Positions 44,808 to 54,141 of a DNA stretch of 64,000 nucleotides are shown piece by piece. This DNA is from Capnocytophaga catalasegens (lineage in GTDB: Bacteria; Bacteroidota; Bacteroidia; Flavobacteriales; Flavobacteriaceae), in assembly GCF_026005215.1 (NCBI RefSeq), contig NZ_BPMA01000014.1, positions 1 to 64,000 of the forward strand, in the 5' to 3' direction. Under the pieces are notes generated by a model. That model was not told where the DNA came from and did no database searches. It saw only the letters and a program-made list of their open reading frames with translations. The translations under genes and the position numbers were made by a program. The first letter of the stretch is position 1; every line of letters starts with the position of its first letter.

Positions 44808-46010
44808 ATGACTTCACTACAAGGCAAAAATATACTGCTGGGAATATCGGCAGGTATTGCCGCTTATAAAATAGCGAATTTGGTACGTTTGCTTGTCAAA
44901 AAACAGGCAAACGTTAAGGTCGTTATGTCCGAAAATGCAAAACAATTTGTATCTCCGCTTACACTTTCGGTACTTTCCAAAAATAAAATATACGATACTT
45001 TTTATACTACTGATAATCAGTGGAATAGCCACGTAGAGTTAGGTCTATGGGCTGATGCAATGGTCGTAGCTCCTGCTACGGCTAATACATTAGCCAAAAT
45101 GGCAAATGGAATATGTGATAACTTACTAATTGCCACTTATTTATCAGCAAAATGTCCTGTCTTTTTTGCTCCTACAATGGATTTAGATATGTACAAACAT
45201 CCTACCTCTACAAAGAATATTGAAACCTTACAATCTTTTGGAAATCAGCTTATTGCAAGTAATTATGGTGAACTTGCAAGCGGACTGATAGGAGAGGGGA
45301 GAATGGCAGAACCCGAAGAAATATTGACCCGCCTTGAAGCGTATTTTTCGGATAATCAAATGCTTGTAGGTAAAAAAGTACTTCTTACGGCAGGACCTAC
45401 TTACGAAAATATAGACCCTGTACGATTTGTAGGCAATTATTCTTCTGGAAAAATGGGAATAGCTCTTGCTAATGCCGCAGCAGCTATGGGGGCTTCGGTG
45501 GAGCTTGTTTTAGGCCCTGTTTCGCAACAATATATTGATCCACGTGTGCAAGTAATACAAGTGCGAAGTGCTTCGGATATGTATAAGGCTGTTAATGAAC
45601 GATTTACTTATATGGATATCGCTATTTTGGCAGCAGCAGTGGCAGATTACACTCCAAAAGAAAAAGCAGAACATAAAATAAAAAAATCAGGCGAAAATTT
45701 AATTCTTGAATTGGTCAAAACAAAAGATATTTTGGCTTCTCTGGGGCAAAAAAAACAACCTCATCAGAAACTTATTGGTTTTGCATTGGAAACTCAAAAC
45801 GAATTGGACAATGCCAAAGATAAAATTCTCCGTAAAAATTTAGATGCTATTGTTTTGAATTCGCTCAATGACCAAGGCGCAGGTTTTGCCACAGATACTA
45901 ATAAGGTAACGTTTATCACAGCTCAAATGGAAGAATATCCTTTACCTTTAAAACCTAAAACAGAGCTTGCTTATGAGATTATAAATTTAATAATAAAGTA
46001 TTGTAAATGA
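44808..46010 (+). CDS. coaBC: Bifunctional CoaBC (phosphopantothenoylcysteine synthase/decarboxylase)
   Basis: The enzyme makes 4'-phosphopantetheine by joining phosphopantothenate to cysteine and decarboxylating the product in coenzyme A synthesis. The N-terminal flavoprotein half has GISAGIAAYK (~11), the ELGLWADAMVVAPATANTLAKMANGICDNLL site and the PTMD motif. The C-terminal half has AGPTYENIDPVRFVGNYSSGKMG (~200), and AAVADYTP. Length of 400 residues is normal. It ends overlapping the next start by 4 bases (ATGA), which implies translational coupling. Confidence 0.96.
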   Translation: MTSLQGKNILLGISAGIAAYKIANLVRLLVKKQANVKVVMSENAKQFVSPLTLSVLSKNKIYDTFYTTDNQWNSHVELGLWADAMVVAPATANTLAKMANGICDNLLIATYLSAKCPVFFAPTMDLDMYKHPTSTKNIETLQSFGNQLIASNYGELASGLIGEGRMAEPEEILTRLEAYFSDNQMLVGKKVLLTAGPTYENIDPVRFVGNYSSGKMGIALANAAAAMGASVELVLGPVSQQYIDPRVQVIQVRSASDMYKAVNERFTYMDIAILAAAVADYTPKEKAEHKIKKSGENLILELVKTKDILASLGQKKQPHQKLIGFALETQNELDNAKDKILRKNLDAIVLNSLNDQGAGFATDTNKVTFITAQMEEYPLPLKPKTELAYEIINLIIKYCK

Positions 46011-46891
46011 GAAAGATATATTTATTTTTATGTTGTTTTGTAAGTCTTATTGTTTCAGGACAAGAATTGGTTTGTCAAATAACTGTAAATACACAACAAG
46101 TCAATCAGACCAATCAGCAAATATTTAAAACGTTGGAAAAATCGGTACAAGAATTGGTCAATCGTACGCAATGGACTTCTCTGAAAGTATTACCCAATGA
46201 AAAAATACAATGTTCGCTTGTTTTTACAATAACCGGTTATGAAAACAATCGAATAACTGCCGATGTTCAAATACAATCTTCACGTCCTGTTTATAATAGT
46301 GTGTATCAGTCCAATATATTGAATTACAGAGAGAAATCGGTAGTTTTCACATACTTGGAAAACGAGCCTTTGTTTTTTAATCTCAATACCTATACATCGG
46401 AACTTACTTCATTAGTTGCTTATTATGCACTTTTGATAATAGGCTTCGATGCAGATACTTTTGCACTTGGTGGCGGAAATCCATATTATCGAGAGGCACA
46501 TTCGGTTGTTCTCAATGCGCAAGTTAGTGGAAATGCAGCTTGGCAACAATCAGGAGATAATAATCGTTGGCAATTAGTAACAGATTTATTAGCAGCCGAA
46601 AATGATTTTTTTCATGAAGTATTGTATAATTATCATCGTAAAGGATTGGATATATTAACAACTGATGAAACAGCTTGCAAAGAAGTAATTAAGCAAACTA
46701 TTTTGCTATTTGACAAAAAAAATACTAATAGATTAAATCGAATGTTACCACAACTATTTTTTGATGCCAAATCAGATGAAATAGCACAGATTTTCTCATC
46801 GGGAAAAACCATTACAGGTATGCAAGAGCTAAAATCTGCCTTAGAAAGGTTAGTTCCTTTGGCAACTAACAAATGGCAAACTTTGAAATAA
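46007..46891 (+). CDS. DUF4835 family secreted protein
   Basis: This 294-residue protein has a signal peptide (1-18, ending VSGQ). The N-terminal half carries DUF4835 features: VNTQQVNQTNQQIFKTLEKSVQELVNRTQW, then QIQSSRPVYNSVYQSNILNYREKSVVF and ALLIIGFDADTFALGGGNPYY. It is conserved next to coaBC in flavobacteria; its function is unknown. recN, often following it, is not present here. The start overlaps the coaBC stop by 4 bases. Confidence 0.85.
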   Translation: MRKIYLFLCCFVSLIVSGQELVCQITVNTQQVNQTNQQIFKTLEKSVQELVNRTQWTSLKVLPNEKIQCSLVFTITGYENNRITADVQIQSSRPVYNSVYQSNILNYREKSVVFTYLENEPLFFNLNTYTSELTSLVAYYALLIIGFDADTFALGGGNPYYREAHSVVLNAQVSGNAAWQQSGDNNRWQLVTDLLAAENDFFHEVLYNYHRKGLDILTTDETACKEVIKQTILLFDKKNTNRLNRMLPQLFFDAKSDEIAQIFSSGKTITGMQELKSALERLVPLATNKWQTLK

Positions 46892-46919
46892 TAAAAAAAT
46901 AAAAGATGGATTTATTAAA

Positions 46920-46952
46920 TAAAAGGAGATTTCAAAAAGAAATCTCTTTTTT
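46920..46952 (+). terminator. Terminator after the bamD-DUF4835 cluster
   Basis: AAAGGAGATTTC pairs with GAAATCTCTTTT over AAAAA and continues into T residues. Confidence 0.8.
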
Positions 46953-46997
46953 ATTGTTTCAAAATAGAAAAAGTATAGATTATTTCTCAGAATTTCG

Positions 46998-47005
46998 TAT
47001 CTTTG
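46998..47005 (+). promoter_or_regulatory. -7 element for the RluA-family gene
   Basis: TATCTTTG is an exact match, 27 bases before the ATG at 47033. The in-frame TTG at 47003 lies inside it and is not the start. Confidence 0.6.
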
Positions 47006-47032
47006 TCTTGTTTTGAATGTTTTTTATTAAAA

Positions 47033-47719
47033 ATGGTTTCAACCAAAGACAATTTACAAATTTTGTACGAAGATAATCATATACTGATAATTAACAAACG
47101 TGCAGGAGATATCGTACAAGGAGATAAGACAGGAGATGTACCTCTTAGTGAAATAGCCAAGCAATATCTAAAAGAGAAATATAATAAAAAAGGAAATGTA
47201 TATTTGGGGGTTGTGCATCGTCTTGATCGCCCTACTACGGGAATTGTCGTATTTGCTAAAACTTCCAAAGTATTGCCTCGACTAAATAGTCTTTTTGCAG
47301 ATAAAGATAAAGTTTTGAAAAAATATTGGGCAGTTTTGGAAAAAAACCAAACCCTAAAAACAACTGAAACTTTGACACATTGGCTTGTACGTAATCCTAA
47401 GCAGAACAAATCGAAAGCATTTGATAAAGAAGTTTCAGATAGTAAAAAATCAATTTTACAATATCGTATTTTACAAACTTTGGATAGATATTATTTGGTT
47501 GAAGTTCAGTTATTTACAGGACGACATCATCAGATACGGAGTCAATTATCAACCTTGCAATGTCCTATAAAAGGAGATGTAAAATATGGAGCGAAACGAA
47601 TAAATTCCGATGCAAGCATTCACTTGCATGCTCGCGAAATTCGTTTTTTGCATCCTATTAAAAAAGAAGAAATTCATATAATTGCTCCCGTTCCCGATTT
47701 ATGGAAACCATTTGTATAA
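47033..47719 (+). CDS. RluA-family pseudouridine synthase
   Basis: This enzyme isomerises uridine to pseudouridine in RNA. The 228-residue protein begins at the ATG at 47033 with LQILYEDNHILIINKRAGD. It carries the catalytic-Asp motif VHRLDRPTTGIVVFAKT (Asp near residue 65), then QLFTGRHHQIRSQL. There is no S4 domain, so it is a short RluA type. The RNA site modified is not predictable. Confidence 0.93.
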   Translation: MVSTKDNLQILYEDNHILIINKRAGDIVQGDKTGDVPLSEIAKQYLKEKYNKKGNVYLGVVHRLDRPTTGIVVFAKTSKVLPRLNSLFADKDKVLKKYWAVLEKNQTLKTTETLTHWLVRNPKQNKSKAFDKEVSDSKKSILQYRILQTLDRYYLVEVQLFTGRHHQIRSQLSTLQCPIKGDVKYGAKRINSDASIHLHAREIRFLHPIKKEEIHIIAPVPDLWKPFV

Positions 47720-47737
47720 TTACATTTAAGCATGTAA

Positions 47738-47764
47738 GATTTCTCGATTTCACTCGAAATGACA
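47738..47764. repeat. Short dispersed-type repeat
   Basis: The 27 bases starting GATTTCTCGATTTCACTCGA resemble an interspersed sequence of the type GAGATTTCTCGACT..CTCGAAATGACA found in many bacterial intergenic regions. Only one copy is present in this window, so the call rests on memory of the motif. It contains two TCGA palindromes that could form a small hairpin. Confidence 0.4.
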
Positions 47765-47866
47765 AATTTGATTTTATTTTAAAAAACAACATGATAAGAC
47801 TTTAAAAAAAATTGATAGCAGATTATCAAATATATTTAATTTTCTTTAAATAATAAATAGAAAAAA

Positions 47867-48475
47867 ATGATATCACTTTATGAAAAATTAGCTCATTTCA
47901 ATATTATTTTGGCTACACTTTCACCAAGAAGACATCAATTTTTCAAAGATTTGAATATTGCTTTTGAATCGCGAGTAAAACCGATTGATGAACAATATCC
48001 TTCAGAGCTAAAAGCTAGTCAAATAACTGATTATATTGCTCAAAAAAAAGCAACTGCTTTTTACGAAGAACTTACTGAGAAGGATATTCTGATAACTTCC
48101 GATACGCTCGTGTGGATTGACAATCAGGCATTGGGCAAACCTTCTAACTATCATCAAGCTGAGAGATTACTCAAATGGTTATCAGGTAGAACGCATCAAG
48201 TTATTACCTCGGTGTGTTTTACAACCACTCTTTCGCAGCGAACTATCAACGAAACAACATTGGTTACTTTCAGAGAACTTTCTCAAGAAGAAATTGATTT
48301 TTATTTGCAAACATACAAACCTTATGACAAAGCTGGAGCGTATGGCATTCAGGAGTGGATTGGCTTTGTTGGAATTACCCGTATTGAAGGTTCTTATAAC
48401 AATGTTGTGGGGTTTCCTACACATCGATTATTCAATGAATTGAATCGTATTGTAGAAGAAAAAATGAAAAACTGA
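47867..48475 (+). CDS. maf: Maf-family nucleotide pyrophosphatase
   Basis: Maf/YhdE proteins hydrolyse non-canonical or standard nucleotides. The 202-residue protein carries ATLSPRRHQFF near residue 17 (SxRR motif), ITSDTLVWIDNQALGKP near 82, and YDKAGAYGIQEW near 163. Length is usual. It converges on the peptide-binding protein gene with one base between the stop codons. Confidence 0.93.
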   Translation: MISLYEKLAHFNIILATLSPRRHQFFKDLNIAFESRVKPIDEQYPSELKASQITDYIAQKKATAFYEELTEKDILITSDTLVWIDNQALGKPSNYHQAERLLKWLSGRTHQVITSVCFTTTLSQRTINETTLVTFRELSQEEIDFYLQTYKPYDKAGAYGIQEWIGFVGITRIEGSYNNVVGFPTHRLFNELNRIVEEKMKN

Positions 48476-48476
48476 T

Positions 48477-50072
48477 TTACTCTTTGATTACCTTTTTCAG
48501 ATGTAATAAATTGATAGGATTGGGCGTTAGTCCTTGTATGTTTTTTTGTACAAACCGAATGTTTTCGTCATAATAAAGAGGGATTACAGGCAAGTGTTGC
48601 ATTACTAAACTATCCATTTTCTGATAAAGCAAAACTCGTTTTTCTAAAGAATTTTCGCTGATTGCTTGTTTATACCATTGGTCAAAAGTTTCGTTTTTAA
48701 AATGTGTATAATTTGCACCATTTGGGGCAAAATTTTCACTATAAAATAAGGATAAATAATTCTCAGCATCCGGATAATCGGCAATCCAGCTAGCTCGGAA
48801 GGTTTGTAACTTGCTTGTGGCTCTACTTTGTCGAAGTGTAGCCGATGGAACAATATCGATATTGCACAGAAAACCAATAGATTGTAATTCTCTTTGAATA
48901 TATTCGCACACATCAACATAATTGGCATCGGTAGATATAGTAACCATGGGTTTTCGCTGTTTCTTTTTAGTGAAATCCAAAACAATTTTTCGAGATTTTT
49001 CAGGTTGATATTTTGTAATAGTATCTGTAAATCCGTTTAACCCTTTGGGAATAAATCCACCTAAGGCAGGTTTTCCAATATTGTTTCGCAGGTATTTCAT
49101 CATTTTCTCTCGGTCAAATCCCAAATGGATAGCTTCTCTAAGTTGCTTATTAGTAGCTATATCATCCGTTTTGTCCATTACAATTCCTAAGTATTCGGTA
49201 TTGATATATGGCGATTTAATCATCTGGATTTTATCTTTGTATTTGGGTTGTAGAGTTCCTTGCGTGGTAAGTATTTCGTCTTTGTACGAAGCGTTTACCG
49301 CATTGATAAAATCTAAATTGCCTTGTACAAATTGTAAAAATTCGCTCTGTTTTTCACTCAAAAATGTAATTGAAATTCCGTCCAGATAGGGGAGTGGCTC
49401 ATTTTTATCATCTTTTTCGTAATACAACGGATTTTTTTGTAAAACCAATTTGGTATTTTCTTCCCAAAATTGAAACCGAAACGCTCCTGTACCTACCGGA
49501 TTTCTTCGAAAATCATTCCCATAGAAATCAACAGCTTCGCGGGCAACAACCGAGGCATATTTTGTTGTCAAAAGTCCTAAAAAAGCAGGAGAATTTTCTT
49601 TGAGTTCAAATAGAAAAATACTATCATTACGAGCTGAAAAATGTTTTACATTCTGCAAAATCCAACGACCCGAAGAGGCAAGTTTATCGTCTTTGAGGCG
49701 GTTAAAACTATATAGAAAATCATACGCTGTAACTTTTCGCGTGTTATTTTCGGTACGAAAGCATTGGTTTTTATGAAAAAAAACATCATTGCGAAGTGTA
49801 AAAACATAGGTTTTTCCATCGTCTGAAATTGTCCATTTTTTTGCAATATCTGGAAGAATATTTAGTGAATCATCAAGTTGTACCAATCCGTTAAATAACT
49901 GATTAACAGCCCAAATATTACTTTGTGTTCGAGCAAAAATAGGGTCTAATGATGAAATATTGGCGTGTTCGTTGTATCGAAATATTTTCAAGTGTGCGGT
50001 TTTGTCAATCTTCTTTTGACATGAAATCAACAGAAAAAAGCCAATAAAGATTATAAATTGTTGTTTAAGCAT
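48477..50072 (-). CDS. Peptide/nickel ABC transporter substrate-binding lipoprotein (SBP_bac_5)
   Basis: This 531-residue lipoprotein has a signal ending LLISC (Cys18). It is followed by the family-5 binding fold: SLDPIFARTQSNIWAVNQLFNGLVQLDDSLNILPDIAKKW near residue 40. DGKTYVFTLRNDVFFH, ITFLSEKQSEFLQFVQGNLDF and a C-terminal NYTHFKNETFDQWY (~455) also match. It should bind peptides or similar ligands at the envelope. No permease or ATPase is adjacent. The DppB-type gene at 25.2 kb may belong with it. Confidence 0.9.
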   Translation of the reverse strand: MLKQQFIIFIGFFLLISCQKKIDKTAHLKIFRYNEHANISSLDPIFARTQSNIWAVNQLFNGLVQLDDSLNILPDIAKKWTISDDGKTYVFTLRNDVFFHKNQCFRTENNTRKVTAYDFLYSFNRLKDDKLASSGRWILQNVKHFSARNDSIFLFELKENSPAFLGLLTTKYASVVAREAVDFYGNDFRRNPVGTGAFRFQFWEENTKLVLQKNPLYYEKDDKNEPLPYLDGISITFLSEKQSEFLQFVQGNLDFINAVNASYKDEILTTQGTLQPKYKDKIQMIKSPYINTEYLGIVMDKTDDIATNKQLREAIHLGFDREKMMKYLRNNIGKPALGGFIPKGLNGFTDTITKYQPEKSRKIVLDFTKKKQRKPMVTISTDANYVDVCEYIQRELQSIGFLCNIDIVPSATLRQSRATSKLQTFRASWIADYPDAENYLSLFYSENFAPNGANYTHFKNETFDQWYKQAISENSLEKRVLLYQKMDSLVMQHLPVIPLYYDENIRFVQKNIQGLTPNPINLLHLKKVIKE

Positions 50073-50119
50073 AAAATTTACGTTGTTGATTTCAATATGA
50101 TTTTGTACAAAATAAAAAA

Positions 50120-51643
50120 TTAAATTTTATTTTTCATTAAAAAATTTTTTACTTTTTCTAAATAAGGATACATTACCATATCTTCTGCAAAAAAAGGAAT
50201 TATTTGCCGAAGCTTGTCAAACCATTGTCGGGTTGTTGATGAAAGTTTTTCGTAATTCTTTGTAATATCAATAGCTTGTGCAATGGTTACCGCTTGTATT
50301 GCTAATACTTCAAATGTGTTTTCGATAATTTTGTGCGTGAGTGTAGCAGCATTTGTTCCCATACTTACAATATCCTGATTATCATTATTGTTAGGAATAC
50401 TATGCACATACATAGAGTTAGAGAGTGTTTGGTTTTCGGCAGTTGTTGATGTTGCAGTAAATTGAACTCCTTGCATACCGAAGTTAAAACCAAGTTTTCC
50501 CGCATTGACAAACGCAGGTAAGAGTTCGTTTATTTTAGGATTTAGCAAATAGTTAAGTTGTCTTTCTGATAACATACAGAGGCGTGTAATGGCTAGTTTG
50601 AGTTTGTCCATTTCTAGCGAAATATAATCACCATGGAAGTTCCCTCCGTGATAAACTTGTTTTGTTTCTACATCAATAATAGGATTATCACTTGCTGAAT
50701 TTAGTTCGTTCTCAACAATTTCCTTAGCAGAACTAATTGTTTCATACACAGCACCTAATATTTGCGGAACACACCGAAGCGAATAGTATTCTTGTACTTT
50801 TTCTTTGAAAATGTCTTCGTTTCGCTCACCATTATACAAATGGTCTGCTCTTTTTTTAGTTAGTTTGCTATCTGACAAATAGTTACGCATTAACGAAGCT
50901 ATAATATGCTGTCCTTGGTGTTGTTTTGCTTGATTTAATTCGTATGAGAAATGGTCATCGTATGTTTGTACGATTTCGTTGATTGCACATGAGAATTTAA
51001 TAGACCAATCTAACAATTTTTCAGCATAAAAAATATTGATAGCTCCCAGACCTGTCATAACCGAAGTCCCGTTCATTAGTGAAAGCCCTTCACGAAGATG
51101 TATTTGTAGAGGTTTCAATCCTTCTTTTTTGAAGATTTCGGCAGCAGAAGAGCGTTTGCCCTGATAGAAAACTTCTCCTTCGCCAATAAGCACCAATGCC
51201 AAGTGTGCCAGTTGTACCAAATCGCCACTTGCGCCAACACCTCCATGCTTGAAAATAAGTGGAATTATATCTCGATTGATAAGTTCTTTCATTAGTTCGA
51301 TAGTTGAAAAATGAACGCCTGATTTGCCGAGCGAAAGAGTATTGAGGCGACTCAAAATAACAGCTTTTACCACTTCGGTGTCAAAATAGTCACCCATACC
51401 CGATGCATGACTTCGTATCAAGTTATATTGTAATTGTAACTGCTCTTCTTGATTGATACGATATTGAGCCATAGGTCCAAAGCCTGTATTTACACCATAA
51501 ATAATTTTATTTTTAGCAAATTGTTTTAAAAAAAGAAAACTTTCTTCAACTTTTCGTTGTGTTTCAGGAGTTATTTCTACTTTTTTTCCTTTAAAAATAA
51601 TAGCTTTGAATTGGTCAAAAGTCATAAAAACAGGGTTTTTCAT
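50120..51643 (-). CDS. Aromatic amino acid ammonia-lyase, tyrosine ammonia-lyase type
   Basis: The enzyme deaminates tyrosine to p-coumarate. The 507-residue protein has the MIO prosthetic-group triad ASG at 138-140 within GGVGASGDLVQLAH, and a catalytic Tyr49 in IYGVNTGFG. It also has the long motif SIPNNNDNQDIVSMGTNAA near the C-terminus. Many stretches match the characterised Flavobacterium johnsoniae tyrosine ammonia-lyase as I recall it, e.g. RSHASG (77-82) against RSHSSG. No hutU/hutI/hutG genes are near, which argues against histidine degradation. It is divergent from a halogenase-like flavoprotein, as expected for flexirubin-type pigment synthesis. Confidence 0.88.
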   Translation of the reverse strand: MKNPVFMTFDQFKAIIFKGKKVEITPETQRKVEESFLFLKQFAKNKIIYGVNTGFGPMAQYRINQEEQLQLQYNLIRSHASGMGDYFDTEVVKAVILSRLNTLSLGKSGVHFSTIELMKELINRDIIPLIFKHGGVGASGDLVQLAHLALVLIGEGEVFYQGKRSSAAEIFKKEGLKPLQIHLREGLSLMNGTSVMTGLGAINIFYAEKLLDWSIKFSCAINEIVQTYDDHFSYELNQAKQHQGQHIIASLMRNYLSDSKLTKKRADHLYNGERNEDIFKEKVQEYYSLRCVPQILGAVYETISSAKEIVENELNSASDNPIIDVETKQVYHGGNFHGDYISLEMDKLKLAITRLCMLSERQLNYLLNPKINELLPAFVNAGKLGFNFGMQGVQFTATSTTAENQTLSNSMYVHSIPNNNDNQDIVSMGTNAATLTHKIIENTFEVLAIQAVTIAQAIDITKNYEKLSSTTRQWFDKLRQIIPFFAEDMVMYPYLEKVKNFLMKNKI

Positions 51644-51696
51644 CTGTGAAAAATAAATTTAAATATACTATTAATTTACGATTAAAAAATAAGTTG

Positions 51697-51716
51697 TATT
51701 TTTGTGTGCAAATATA
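51697..51716. promoter_or_regulatory. Face-to-face -7 elements for the ammonia-lyase and flavoprotein genes
   Basis: TATTTTTG (51697-51704) points right towards the flavoprotein gene. On the minus strand TATATTTG (51716 to 51709) points left towards the ammonia-lyase. Only four bases separate them, so the two promoters should compete or be co-regulated. Confidence 0.55.
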
Positions 51717-51780
51717 AGGTAACTTTTTGATAAGACAAAATACAATAGATTAACATATTTAAAAGCAAAAAGAAATAATT

Positions 51781-53019
51781 ATGAAACTAGAAAATGCTGA
51801 AGTTTTGGTAATAGGCGCAGGACCTTCGGGGTGTGTATCTGCTGCATATTTGCACAATAATGGTGTAAAAGTTAAAGTTGTTGAGAAAACCAAATTTCCT
51901 CGCTTGGTTATCGGTGAAAGTCTTATCCCGCGTGTTATGGATCATTTTGACGAAGCAGGTTTATTTCCAGCGCTTGATGCCAAGGGGTATCAGAAGAAAT
52001 TTGGAGCGAGATTTATTCGAGGCAAAGAGATTTGTCTTTTTGATTTTAGCAAAAAATTCTCCCAAGGTTGGGATTGGACTTGGCAAGTACCTCGTGCTGA
52101 TTTTGATAATACTTTGGTTGAAGAGGTAATTCGAAAAGGGGTAGATGTCGAATTTGAAACCGAAGTGATAGATGTTTCTTTTTCTGATGAAAATCAGGTA
52201 GTTACAGTTAAAGATAAAACAGGAAATATACGTGAAATACAAGCAAAATTTGTAATTGATGCCAGCGGTTATGGGCGTGTGCTTCCGCGTTTGCTCAATC
52301 TGAATGCTCCTTCTAAACTTGATGACCATTCTTCGATATTTTCGCATGTGAAGGATATAAATAGACCCGAAGGAAGCGAAGGAACATTGATTTCGTTTGA
52401 TATTCTCGAACGAGAAGTTTGGCTTTGGGTTATTCCGTTCTCTGACGGAAATACAAGTATTGGAGTGGTAGGTCCTACACATTATATCAATTCGCTTTCC
52501 TCCAACGGAAATACAACCCAAGCACTTAAAAAGGTAATTCGTTCTTCCGATTTTTACCGAAATCGTTTTGAAAATGTTGATTTTCTATTTGAACCACATA
52601 AAATAGAAAGTTATTCGTGTTCGGTAAAACAATTATACGGCAAAGGGTATGTTCTAACAGGTAATAGCACGGAGTTTCTTGACCCTGTATTTTCTTCAGG
52701 AGTGGCTTTTGCAACCGAATCGGGAATGTTGGCCGCTAAACTAGTAAAACGACAACTTAGTAGCGAAAAAGTAGATTGGGAAAAAGAATATTCCGATTAT
52801 ATGAAGCGAGGCATTGCCGTTTTTACTTCGTATGTGAAAGAATGGTATACGGGTAATTTGCAAACATTGTTTTTTCATCAGCCTGAAAATCCAGAAATTA
52901 AAGAAAAAATATGTTCTGTTTTGGCGGGTTATGTTTGGGACGAACAAAATAATTTTGTCAAAAAACATAATACTATAATTGAAAGTATGGCATATTTGTT
53001 GGAAAATAAAACAATATAA
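51781..53019 (+). CDS. FAD-dependent oxidoreductase, tryptophan-halogenase family
   Basis: This 412-residue flavoprotein opens with a dinucleotide site VLVIGAGPSGCVSAAYL (residues 9-25). It has FPRLVIGESLIPRVMDHFDEAGL near 39, DASGYGRVLPRLL near 160 and WLWVIPFSDGNTSIGVVG near 217, a WxWxIP-like motif seen in FADH2-dependent halogenases. The relatives in flavobacterial flexirubin/dialkylresorcinol clusters are annotated as halogenase-like oxidoreductases. Whether it halogenates or only oxidises is not decidable here. It is divergent from the ammonia-lyase with shared regulatory DNA. Confidence 0.85.
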   Translation: MKLENAEVLVIGAGPSGCVSAAYLHNNGVKVKVVEKTKFPRLVIGESLIPRVMDHFDEAGLFPALDAKGYQKKFGARFIRGKEICLFDFSKKFSQGWDWTWQVPRADFDNTLVEEVIRKGVDVEFETEVIDVSFSDENQVVTVKDKTGNIREIQAKFVIDASGYGRVLPRLLNLNAPSKLDDHSSIFSHVKDINRPEGSEGTLISFDILEREVWLWVIPFSDGNTSIGVVGPTHYINSLSSNGNTTQALKKVIRSSDFYRNRFENVDFLFEPHKIESYSCSVKQLYGKGYVLTGNSTEFLDPVFSSGVAFATESGMLAAKLVKRQLSSEKVDWEKEYSDYMKRGIAVFTSYVKEWYTGNLQTLFFHQPENPEIKEKICSVLAGYVWDEQNNFVKKHNTIIESMAYLLENKTI

Positions 53020-53285
53020 GTAGATTTTTACAAAGAAAACGTGTTAATTCTTTTTAAACTTACAGAATTAAAACAAACCATGGCTCATAATGCATATTTG
53101 CATATTATAACATTAAAAAAGCAAGATATTTTTCAACAATGGATTGATTTTATAGGAAAAAAATATCTAAAATTGATTTAGTAAGAATCAATTTTATTTA
53201 AAAACAATATTTCATGTTTTTTCGGAAAATTTATAATATAATTTGTTTGTTTACTAATTGAAAATAAAGTGTTTGGGATAAAAAG

Positions 53286-54110
53286 ATGGAAAAATTGGTT
53301 GATTTATTACACAAGCAACATCAGGGCTTAGAAGTCGCTCTTAACAAACAAAGAGCTGAACAATTTGTAGATAAATTATACAGGTTGTTTTTCCGTCTTG
53401 ATGTTAATTCTTGTTCTTGCAAATATGAAATTGAACAACAACTTAAAATAATACAATTAGAATTAGTTGAAATTATTTATCAAAATATCAACAATAGTCA
53501 TATTTCAGAAGAAAAAGCCTCTTATTTTTTTAAACAATTACCTCATTTGTATCAATTACTTTTAGAAGATGCCAAAACCTTGTACGAAAATGACCCTGCG
53601 ACGCAACAATTAGAAGAAATATATATATCATACCCAGGGTTTTATGCAACAGTTGTTTATAGATTGGCACATTGTATCTGGGAAATAGATTTAAAATTAT
53701 TAGCTCGCCTTTGGTCAGAATATGCTCATAGCAAAACGGGTATTGATATACATCCAGGAGCAAGTATTGGAGAAAAATTCTGTATAGATCACGGAACAGG
53801 AATTGTTATTGGAGAAACGTCAATAATAGGCAACAATGTTAAAATATATCAAGGAGTTACTTTGGGAGCTTTGTCTGTATCCAAAGATAAAGCCAATAAA
53901 GTAAGACACCCCAAAATAGGTGATAATGTAGTAATTTACTCGGGGGCAACCATCTTAGGAGGCAATACCGAAATTGGACACGATAGTATTATTGGTGGAA
54001 ATGTATGGCTTACTGAAAGTATTGAGCCTTATACAATTGTTTATTACAAAAGTGAAATGATTATAAAGCAAAAAGAAACTTCATCACAACCTATATTTTT
54101 TTCAATTTAA
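53286..54110 (+). CDS. cysE: Serine O-acetyltransferase
   Basis: CysE makes O-acetylserine from serine and acetyl-CoA. The 274-residue protein has an N-terminal helical domain (1-140) and a left-handed beta-helix of hexapeptide repeats from about residue 150 (GIDIHPGASIGEKFCIDHGTGIVIGE, VKIYQGVTLGALSV, GATILGGNTEIGHDSIIGG). The catalytic-type Asp-His pair is in CIDHGTG. It is followed after 31 bases by cysK, its natural partner in the cysteine synthase complex. Confidence 0.94.
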   Translation: MEKLVDLLHKQHQGLEVALNKQRAEQFVDKLYRLFFRLDVNSCSCKYEIEQQLKIIQLELVEIIYQNINNSHISEEKASYFFKQLPHLYQLLLEDAKTLYENDPATQQLEEIYISYPGFYATVVYRLAHCIWEIDLKLLARLWSEYAHSKTGIDIHPGASIGEKFCIDHGTGIVIGETSIIGNNVKIYQGVTLGALSVSKDKANKVRHPKIGDNVVIYSGATILGGNTEIGHDSIIGGNVWLTESIEPYTIVYYKSEMIIKQKETSSQPIFFSI

Positions 54111-54141
54111 TTTTTTTAAATAATTTTTAACAATACATATT

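Noticed and set aside
50120-51643. Histidine ammonia-lyase (hutH)
   Set aside because: Sequence details match the tyrosine enzyme of F. johnsoniae and no hut genes are nearby.
53080-53181. 33-codon frame between the flavoprotein and cysE genes
   Set aside because: No motif, no promoter at a suitable distance, and length expected by chance.
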